Shown here in pieces: positions 1-5,213 of a stretch of 5,915 nucleotides of DNA. How positions within the stretch are numbered: position 1 is the stretch's first letter; each line of letters starts with the position of its first letter. The translations under genes and the position numbers were made by a program. Source of the DNA: Prosthecobacter sp. (GTDB lineage: Bacteria; Verrucomicrobiota; Verrucomicrobiia; Verrucomicrobiales; Verrucomicrobiaceae); assembly GCA_020216965.1 (NCBI GenBank), contig JAIWOJ010000162.1:1-5915 (forward strand), given 5' to 3'. The notes below the pieces were generated by a model. That model was not told where the DNA came from, ran no database searches, and saw nothing but the letters and a program-made list of their open reading frames with translations.

Positions 1-1813
1 AGTGGATGGCCTGGGGGTGGGAATAGGTGCCACCGACTTCGGTGCCGAGGTATTTTTTGAAGACTTCAGGCCCAGGCTGGGCGCTGGCATCAAACCAGGT
101 GGCCGGGCCGTCCGAGCTGCCGCTATCCGCTGCCTCAGCCGCATCCTTAGCTGCCTTGCCTGGGCCTTTTTTCTTCGCCGGTGTGCTTTTCTTTTTCCCG
201 GCGGTCTGCTTCTGCACGGCGGACATGGCGTTGATGATGGTGAGGAGTTGCTCACTGGCATCAGCGACGCTGAGCCCCACATAGCCTGCGGGCAGGGCGG
301 CGATGAGATCTTGGGTGCGCTGGCTATCCCAGATGCTGGGGCCGCTGGGCTCTTTCATGCGGGCGAGCAGCTTTTTCAGCAGCTCCTGGCTGCCCGTGCT
401 GAAGAGCAGATAGCCGTCTGCCAGGCAGTAGGCGATCTCCATGGAGGCAGTGCCGGGCGCGGCGGCCTGACTGGCGCGGTAGGTGCTGATGGTGTGGCCG
501 AGGTATTCGCTATCCTCAAAGGCGGCCCCAAAGCCCTGGCCGATGAAGCGCTTCAGGCTCTCCAGGGCGCCGGCCAGGCGCTGGCGATCCCGCACCTTGA
601 AGCCCATGACTTGGCTGGGCGCTTCGGCGGTGCCTGCATTGGCCTGGATGTATTCGTCTTCCAGACTGCCGAAGAGGTCGTCCTTGATGCTAAAGCCCAT
701 CTGCTGCTCGATCTGGCCGATCTGCACGGTGGCTACCATGGCCACGGGGCCTAGCTTATTCACCATGCCTAGTATGCTATCCCAAATACCGCCTAGGCTC
801 TGGCGCATGACCTGAGCACCGAGAATATCCGCAGGGAAGAAGGCTGGCTGGGGCACCTCGGCCTGGGTGCCGCGCAGCAGGGTGAGGATACCCTGCGGCT
901 TCTCTGGGTGGAGGATGACGGCATCTGTGCGCGCCTGGGCTGCCGTGAAGTCCACGCTGACGCCGATGGACTGTAGCTCGTTGAGCCCAAGGGCGGAGAG
1001 GATGGCTTTTGGGTCCAGCGGCACGGGGCTTTTGCTGGTCTTCATGGCCTCTGCCAGGCCAGATTCTGCCCATTTCATGAGCGTTTCTCCATTGAGATAA
1101 AAGGTGACATCGCCAGTGCCATCCGCGTGCTGGCTGATGCGGGCGAGGTGGCCCGCGACGGTGTCGGAAGTCTGCGCCGTTTGGGTCTTGAGCGCGGGCA
1201 GGTAGTGCTCAAAGAGCGCCAGCTTATCGCCAAAAACGAGCACGCCGTCCACGAAGGCATGGGCGGTGTCGATCTTCGCGTCAGGCTCCTCAGAGTGGGC
1301 CAGCACTTGCAGGGGCACGCCTGCGATGTCGCGGGTGATCTCCTTCCATTCAGGGTGCTTTTCGAGGGATTCCTTGCGGCTTTTGGTGATGAGTTCCTCC
1401 AGCTTTGCCTGCTGATCTCCGACCTCCAGGAGGATCAGGAAGGGCGCGCCAGTGCTGCCCATTTGATTGAAATCCTCAGGAGAGTCTGCCGCGAACACGA
1501 GCATGGCAGAGCCGGTGACGTGCTGGAGGTTGGCGTGCAGCCCTTCCCCGGTCTCTTTTTTCAAAGCGCTGTCCCAGGCGGCCTCACCGTCTTTGTAGAG
1601 GGGGGCCATCCATTTTTTGATCTCTTCATCGGCGATGAGGCGGCCAAAACCGCTGCCTTCCCAGTCAGCCAGCAGCTCTGGGGCGTTTTTTACGGCGAAA
1701 TAGCCGACGGTGTTGGGGGGCAGGATTTTTAGCCAGCTCTCAAGCTGCTGCCCCTGCACGATGGCGGGAAGAGTGAGGCCGATGGCGGCGAGGAGGGTGA
1801 AGATGGGTTTCAT
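1..1813 (-). CDS. Large secreted protein, DUF3352-like, function unknown (C-terminus beyond left edge)
   Basis: An uninterrupted minus-strand frame runs from ATG at 1811-1813 to the window edge (604 codons, no stop). Residues 1-21 form a Sec-type signal peptide (K2, hydrophobic core, likely cleavage after VQG), so the product is probably periplasmic or exported. The mature part begins LPPNTVGYFAV (31-41), an opening I associate with DUF3352-like proteins of Planctomycetota and Verrucomicrobiota; that family call is from memory. Two similar modules are visible: a DG motif at 189-190 followed by VTFYLN at 236-241, and a DG motif at 466-467 followed by VGLSVA at 512-517, with nearly equal spacing. 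A lysine/alanine-rich low-complexity stretch lies at about 540-563, after which the fold resumes with WFDASAQPGPEV (573-584). I see no catalytic motif. The start has no Shine-Dalgarno sequence. The gene lies 88 bases downstream of the protease gene on the same strand. The real gene probably ends soon beyond the edge. Confidence 0.88.
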   Translation of the reverse strand, partial: MKPIFTLLAAIGLTLPAIVQGQQLESWLKILPPNTVGYFAVKNAPELLADWEGSGFGRLIADEEIKKWMAPLYKDGEAAWDSALKKETGEGLHANLQHVTGSAMLVFAADSPEDFNQMGSTGAPFLILLEVGDQQAKLEELITKSRKESLEKHPEWKEITRDIAGVPLQVLAHSEEPDAKIDTAHAFVDGVLVFGDKLALFEHYLPALKTQTAQTSDTVAGHLARISQHADGTGDVTFYLNGETLMKWAESGLAEAMKTSKSPVPLDPKAILSALGLNELQSIGVSVDFTAAQARTDAVILHPEKPQGILTLLRGTQAEVPQPAFFPADILGAQVMRQSLGGIWDSILGMVNKLGPVAMVATVQIGQIEQQMGFSIKDDLFGSLEDEYIQANAGTAEAPSQVMGFKVRDRQRLAGALESLKRFIGQGFGAAFEDSEYLGHTISTYRASQAAAPGTASMEIAYCLADGYLLFSTGSQELLKKLLARMKEPSGPSIWDSQRTQDLIAALPAGYVGLSVADASEQLLTIINAMSAVQKQTAGKKKSTPAKKKGPGKAAKDAAEAADSGSSDGPATWFDASAQPGPEVFKKYLGTEVGGTYSHPQAIH

Positions 1814-1901
1814 GGGTTTTTTAAGTGAGGGGGCGATCAAGGGCGTGGGGCTCTGGATGGCGAGTCGAATCTTGGGTTTGCTTTCGAATCAGGATCTACG
1901 C

Positions 1902-2876
1902 TTAGGGCTGTTTGGGCGTCTCCTCTGCGCTGGGGGGCGCGGGCGGCGGCAGGTAGCGGAAGCCGGCATTAGGGTTGCGCGGGTCAAAGGCGAAGGCGTC
2001 GCGGTTTTTCAGGAAGAGTTTCATCACGTTCGCGGGGATGGAGAAGCCCAGCCCCTCCACGCCGATGCCGGCAGCCTTCATGTTGTTCACGCCGACGACC
2101 TCCCCGCGGCTGTTAAAAAGCGGGCCGCCGGAATTGCCGGGATTGATCTGTGTGGTGCTCTGGATGTACCAGCGCCCGCTGCTTTCCCGCGCCTTGATGC
2201 TGACGATGCCCTGGGAGACGCTGCGCTCCAGCCCCAGCGGGCTGCCGATGGCAAAGACGCCCTGGCCCTGGGTGAGGCTATCGGAATCGCCGATGGGCAC
2301 AAACGGCAGCGTCTCCACGGCCGGGTCATCGATTTGCAGGATGGCGAGGTCTAGGAAGCCGTTCATGGCGATGATCTTCACCTTGGTGAAGGCCTGCTTT
2401 TCCAGCCCGTCCGGCTTTTTCCGATACACGACGACGGTGATCTCACGCTCTCCAGCGATGACGTGCTGGTTGGTGATGACGTAGCCGAGCTTGTTGATGA
2501 TGAAGCCGGATCCTAGGCCAGAGGCAGTCTGGATCTGCACCACAGCCTCCGCCACGCGCTCGACGTTTTTTTCCACCGGCAGCGGTTCGCGGCCAGGCTC
2601 CACATAGTAAATGTCCTCGCCACGGGTGCTAGAGGCCGCTGCAGCCAGCGGGGTGTCATTGATCTTGTCCACACGGGCGATTTCAGCACGCGGCACGTTG
2701 AGTACGGTGAAGCCAAGATCCAGCATCAGAGAATCATCGCGCTCGCGCAGCAGTTGCCCGGCCAGCTCGGAACCGTTTTTCAAAACGACACGCGCGCCGT
2801 CCACTGCGTTTGCCGTGAAAGCTACCGCCAGGCACCCTGCCAGCGCTACCCTAGTGAGACTGAAGCCAAAATTCAT
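1902..2876 (-). CDS. Exported trypsin-fold serine protease, HtrA/Deg-like (S1C), without PDZ domain
   Basis: This is a probable periplasmic serine endopeptidase of the HtrA/DegP type, a group known for protein quality control or regulated cleavage. Numbered from ATG 2876 (324 aa), the triad is visible: His138 in TNQHVI, Asp176 in FLDLAIL and Ser249 in NPGNSGGPLF. SGLGSGFII near 119-127 matches the usual first strand of the protease domain. A signal peptide ends near ANA (residues 22-24). Between it and the protease lies a short beta-rich segment (about 28-72) with the pattern VVLKNGSELAGQLL. The domain ends near residue 290 and is followed by a proline-rich tail with PPPAPP instead of a PDZ domain, so DegP itself is unlikely. 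A GTG at 2877-2879 directly before the ATG could also serve as start, adding one residue. No Shine-Dalgarno sequence is visible. The gene is 59 bases downstream of the hydrolase gene. Substrate is unknown. Confidence 0.93.
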   Translation of the reverse strand: MNFGFSLTRVALAGCLAVAFTANAVDGARVVLKNGSELAGQLLRERDDSLMLDLGFTVLNVPRAEIARVDKINDTPLAAAASSTRGEDIYYVEPGREPLPVEKNVERVAEAVVQIQTASGLGSGFIINKLGYVITNQHVIAGEREITVVVYRKKPDGLEKQAFTKVKIIAMNGFLDLAILQIDDPAVETLPFVPIGDSDSLTQGQGVFAIGSPLGLERSVSQGIVSIKARESSGRWYIQSTTQINPGNSGGPLFNSRGEVVGVNNMKAAGIGVEGLGFSIPANVMKLFLKNRDAFAFDPRNPNAGFRYLPPPAPPSAEETPKQP

Positions 2877-2935
2877 CACAGGCGCGGACGCTAGCGGCTG
2901 TGTCGGCGGATACTAGGTTTTTGTGCGGGCCATCG

Positions 2936-3787
2936 TCATTTTTCTTGCAGTGCCTCAGCAAACCATGCGCGCAAGCGGCGGCGCTCTGGCAGATCGCGCA
3001 GCACCCAGGCCGCTGTGTGGTTGGGGAAAGGCAGCGCCACAAACGTCCATCGCCCGTCCAAGCCTGAAGCACGCAGCAGTTGCTCAGTGACCTGCGTGCT
3101 GCCCTCTTGGCTGATCCACTGCGGGCGGTCTCTTAATCGCCGTAGGCGCTCCAGCGCGTCTGCCGCGCCCCCCGTGCCGGGCCAGGCGCGCGAACCATCA
3201 TAATGGCTGTGGCAGATGAAGCCGCGCCAGAGCGCCGCGATCTCGTCATCATGCAGCCCGATGAAGTTGCAGGCGATGCTGCCGCGCGAAAAGCCAGCGA
3301 GGAAAACCCGCCCCGAGTCAGCGCCCAGCGTCTGGCACAGATGACGCACGGTTTTCACGCAGTAATCGCGGGTCTGACGGACATCCCCCCACCATCTCTG
3401 GGCATTCTGGGCGCGGTCCTCCACGACCTCAATGAATGGCAGCGCTGCCCAGATGGCACCTTTTCCCCCGCTGATGCCGTAGCCTAGCAGGCAGCTTTCC
3501 ACGTTGCCTTCGCAGGTATCCCCACGCGCGTCCGCGTAGGGGCCATTGCCGGGATATTCGATGATCAATGGATACCGCCCCCTCGGCTGCCAATCCACAG
3601 GCAGATGCAGCAGATGATAGACGGCGCTGTTTTCCCAGCCCGCCGTCGTTTGCCGCACCCGGGCACCTGGCTGGGGCTCGCCAGCGCGGCTCTCCGGCAC
3701 GGTGAGGTCAGGTGGGATGGATTTCCAGTCCCCAGCCAAGAGCAGGCCAGGGAGGCAAATGCAGAGCACAGCGGCGGCGGTCTTCAT
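2936..3787 (-). CDS. Secreted alpha/beta-hydrolase-like protein, substrate unknown
   Basis: The 283-residue product starts with a signal peptide (hydrophobic 4-17, likely cleavage after LLLA at 18), so it is exported. The mature chain has alpha/beta-hydrolase marks: a strand YPLIIEYPGNG (72-82) likely preceding the oxyanion loop, a nucleophile elbow GFSRGS with Ser167, and a late histidine H257 in PNHTAAW. The acid residue cannot be fixed by eye; D197 (HYDGSR) and E228 (SQEGS) are candidates. Segments such as LGYGISGG (101-108), RWWGD (131-135) and CNFIGLHDD (173-181) look like a conserved family found in planctomycetes and verrucomicrobia, possibly related to PHB-depolymerase/feruloyl-esterase-type hydrolases; this is from memory. 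Six cysteines in the mature chain (92, 99, 143, 151, 173, 192) could form disulfides. The start ATG touches a run of nine C, and no Shine-Dalgarno sequence is present. It is the first gene of the minus-strand set and is divergent from ruvX. Confidence 0.86.
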   Translation of the reverse strand: MKTAAAVLCICLPGLLLAGDWKSIPPDLTVPESRAGEPQPGARVRQTTAGWENSAVYHLLHLPVDWQPRGRYPLIIEYPGNGPYADARGDTCEGNVESCLLGYGISGGKGAIWAALPFIEVVEDRAQNAQRWWGDVRQTRDYCVKTVRHLCQTLGADSGRVFLAGFSRGSIACNFIGLHDDEIAALWRGFICHSHYDGSRAWPGTGGAADALERLRRLRDRPQWISQEGSTQVTEQLLRASGLDGRWTFVALPFPNHTAAWVLRDLPERRRLRAWFAEALQEK

Positions 3788-3801
3788 GGGGGGGGGAACA
3801 T
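3784..3801 (-). other. Possible five-codon leader reading frame (MFPPP) overlapping the hydrolase start
   Basis: On the coding strand an ATG at 3799-3801 opens a frame reading Met-Phe-Pro-Pro-Pro, then TGA at 3784-3786. That TGA overlaps the hydrolase ATG as ATGA, the classical arrangement for stop-start coupling. The proline codons lie in the C9 run (3788-3796). With ten C instead of nine, the upstream ATG would be in frame with the hydrolase and add five residues. Translation of the leader is not shown by the sequence; no ribosome binding site is visible for either ATG. Confidence 0.25.
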
Positions 3802-3846
3802 CACGCGCAAAACCGCGCCTAGCTTTCGCTTCCCATGAAGCCAGCC

Positions 3847-3874
3847 TTGCCAGCCGCCAATCACGGCCTAGAAC
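3847..3874 (+). promoter_or_regulatory. Weak sigma70-like promoter match before ruvX
   Basis: TTGCCA (3847-3852, five of six matches to TTGACA) and TAGAAC (3869-3874, four of six to TATAAT) are separated by 16 bases. They would start transcription a few bases before the ruvX ATG at 3887, giving an almost leaderless message. That would fit the missing Shine-Dalgarno sequence. The match is weak enough to occur by chance, and the promoter consensus of this organism is unknown. Confidence 0.2.
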
Positions 3875-3886
3875 GCATCAAAGCCT

Positions 3887-4381
3887 ATGCCACGCATCCT
3901 CGCCATCGACCACGGAACCGCCCGCATCGGGCTGGCGATGAGTGATGAGATGGAGCTCGTCGCCAGCCCGCTGCGCACCGTGGACGCGCGGGACCATGCC
4001 GTGGAGACCATCGCCCGCATCGCGCGGGAAAAGCGCGTCGCCAAAATCATCCTCGGCATGCCCTACCACATGGACGGGCGGAAAGGTGAGGCCGCAGAGC
4101 GCGTGGAGCATTTTGCCAAGGAGCTGGAGCGCGCCCTGGACCACGAGGTGCCGGTGGAGTTCGTCGATGAGCGCCTCTCCTCCGTGGAGGCGGAGGCCGC
4201 GCTCTCACGCTCCGGCGTCACCGATCCGCGCGAGCGCAAGCAGGTGGTCGATCAGCTCGCTGCCGTGGTCATCCTGCAGGACTACCTAAACACCCGGCGT
4301 GGCCCAGAGGCCTTCCTCCTGCCCGACAGCGCCTACGACCTACCCTGGACCGATGAGCAGCCGAAGCGACGTCGAAAGTAG
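3887..4381 (+). CDS. ruvX: RuvX/YqgF, RNase H-fold nuclease (16S rRNA processing / putative Holliday junction resolvase)
   Basis: The 164-residue cytoplasmic protein carries the full YqgF signature. Asp8 lies in AIDHGTARIGLAMSD (6-20), then IILGMPYHMDG (54-64), Glu95 in FVDERLSS (92-99) and Asp122 in VDQLAAVVIL (121-130). These three acidic residues correspond to the metal-binding catalytic set of the RNase H-like fold. In Escherichia coli YqgF takes part in 5'-end maturation of pre-16S rRNA, and the family is also annotated as a Holliday junction resolvase; which role applies here cannot be read from sequence. The protein is slightly longer than the usual 135-150 residues because of a C-terminal tail ending in basic residues KRRRK, encoded inside the overlap with truA. 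The start is ATG 3887, six codons before the conserved first strand ends; there is no Shine-Dalgarno sequence. Confidence 0.95.
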   Translation: MPRILAIDHGTARIGLAMSDEMELVASPLRTVDARDHAVETIARIAREKRVAKIILGMPYHMDGRKGEAAERVEHFAKELERALDHEVPVEFVDERLSSVEAEAALSRSGVTDPRERKQVVDQLAAVVILQDYLNTRRGPEAFLLPDSAYDLPWTDEQPKRRRK

Positions 4382-5183
4382 CCTCGGCCTGAACCACGGC
4401 CCGCCTGAAGGCTGGAAGCGCCTGCGCCTGACCGTGGCCTACTGCGGCACCCCCTGGCGCGGCTGGCAGAGCCAGGACGGCGGCGGCGGCATCCAGGATG
4501 AAATCGAGCGCGCCATCCGCAAGGCCACGCGCATCCAGACCCGCATCCACGGCAGCGGCCGCACGGATGCTGGCGTGCACGCCCTCGGCCAGGTAGCCCA
4601 CGGCGACGTGCCCACCACCGCCCGCATGAGCGGCGCTGCCTGGCGCGATGCCATCAACGCCTGCCTGCCCCTCACCATCCGCATCACGGAGGTCTCAGAG
4701 GTCGCCCCCAGCTTTCATTCCCGCTTTGATGCCATCGGCAAAATCTACCGCTACCGCATCTGGCGGCCCCGCCTGCTTTCCCCCTTTGAGGCTGACCGCG
4801 CTTGGCACATCCACGGGCCTTTGGATCTAGAAAAACTACGCGCCTGCGCTGCCGCCCTCACCGGCACGCACAACTTTGCCCGCCTTTCCGCCAACCGCGG
4901 CGACATGCCGGAGACCCAGCGCCGCGCCACGCCAGAAAAAACCACCCGCACCCTGCACCGCGTGGAGGTGAGGGAAGTGGGTGACCTCGTGGAGCTGGAG
5001 TTCGAAGGCGACGGATTCCTCTACAAAATGGTGCGCATGATTACCGGCACCATGATCCACATCGCCCGCGGGCGTGCTGACTTGGCCTGGCTGACGGACC
5101 TGCTCACTTGCCCCGAGGGGCTCCAAAGCAATCAGACCGCCCCAGCCTGTGGCCTCTATCTCATGCGTGTGCTCTATCCCTGA
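4353..5183 (+). CDS. truA: tRNA pseudouridine(38-40) synthase TruA
   Basis: TruA isomerises uridines 38, 39 and 40 in the anticodon arm of many tRNAs. The 276-residue product has the family motifs in order: LTVAYCGTPWRGWQSQ (26-41), the catalytic loop GSGRTDAGVHALGQVAH (67-83) with nucleophile Asp72, the conserved tyrosine Y132 in KIYRYRI (130-136), GTHNFARLSA (171-180), and FLYKMVRMITG (222-232) with R228. Length is normal for the family. I chose ATG 4353, which overlaps ruvX by 29 bases in another frame. An in-frame GTG at 4299 would add 18 residues lying entirely inside ruvX and unlike any TruA N-terminus. The next in-frame GTG falls inside the conserved core (V28). Overlap and orientation imply an operon with ruvX, probably with translational coupling, although only a weak GGA-type sequence precedes the ATG. 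Confidence 0.96.
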   Translation: MSSRSDVESSLGLNHGPPEGWKRLRLTVAYCGTPWRGWQSQDGGGGIQDEIERAIRKATRIQTRIHGSGRTDAGVHALGQVAHGDVPTTARMSGAAWRDAINACLPLTIRITEVSEVAPSFHSRFDAIGKIYRYRIWRPRLLSPFEADRAWHIHGPLDLEKLRACAAALTGTHNFARLSANRGDMPETQRRATPEKTTRTLHRVEVREVGDLVELEFEGDGFLYKMVRMITGTMIHIARGRADLAWLTDLLTCPEGLQSNQTAPACGLYLMRVLYP

Positions 5184-5188
5184 GTGAG

Positions 5189-5208
5189 CCAGCAGCGGGC
5201 TGCCCTGG
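5189..5208. terminator. Imperfect hairpin between convergent genes, possible bidirectional terminator
   Basis: CCAG (5189-5192) can pair with CTGG (5205-5208), and CAG (5193-5195) with CTG (5200-5202), closing a four-base loop. Bases 5203-5204 bulge out. The structure lies in the 30-base spacer between the truA stop and the stop of the minus-strand propeller gene, where a shared terminator would be expected. No T-run follows on either strand, so it is not a standard intrinsic terminator. Confidence 0.3.
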
Positions 5209-5213
5209 AGAGG

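Noticed and set aside
2..754. Long plus-strand open frame of about 250 codons at the left edge
   Set aside because: It is antisense to the large minus-strand gene, begins with GTG mid-sequence, and its translation is a Gly/Ala/Leu-rich composition with no motif. The minus-strand frame has a signal peptide and family features across the same bases.
1127..2354. Plus-strand open frames of about 200 codons each (1127-1732 and 1710-2354)
   Set aside because: Both are antisense shadows, the first of the large secreted gene, the second mostly of the protease with its catalytic motifs; neither resembles a known protein.
3203..3487. Plus-strand frame of 94 codons opposite the hydrolase
   Set aside because: It lies opposite the catalytic region of the hydrolase gene and shows no protein features; it is explained by GC-rich codon use on the other strand.
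3835..3945. Small plus-strand frame of 36 codons starting before ruvX and overlapping its first 59 bases
   Set aside because: Its second half is rich in Arg, His and Pro, typical of an out-of-frame reading of ruvX. No ribosome binding site or family resemblance supports it.
4299..4352. GTG at 4299 as start of truA
   Set aside because: The extra 18 residues lie wholly inside ruvX and do not look like a TruA N-terminus; ATG 4353 leaves the conserved core complete.
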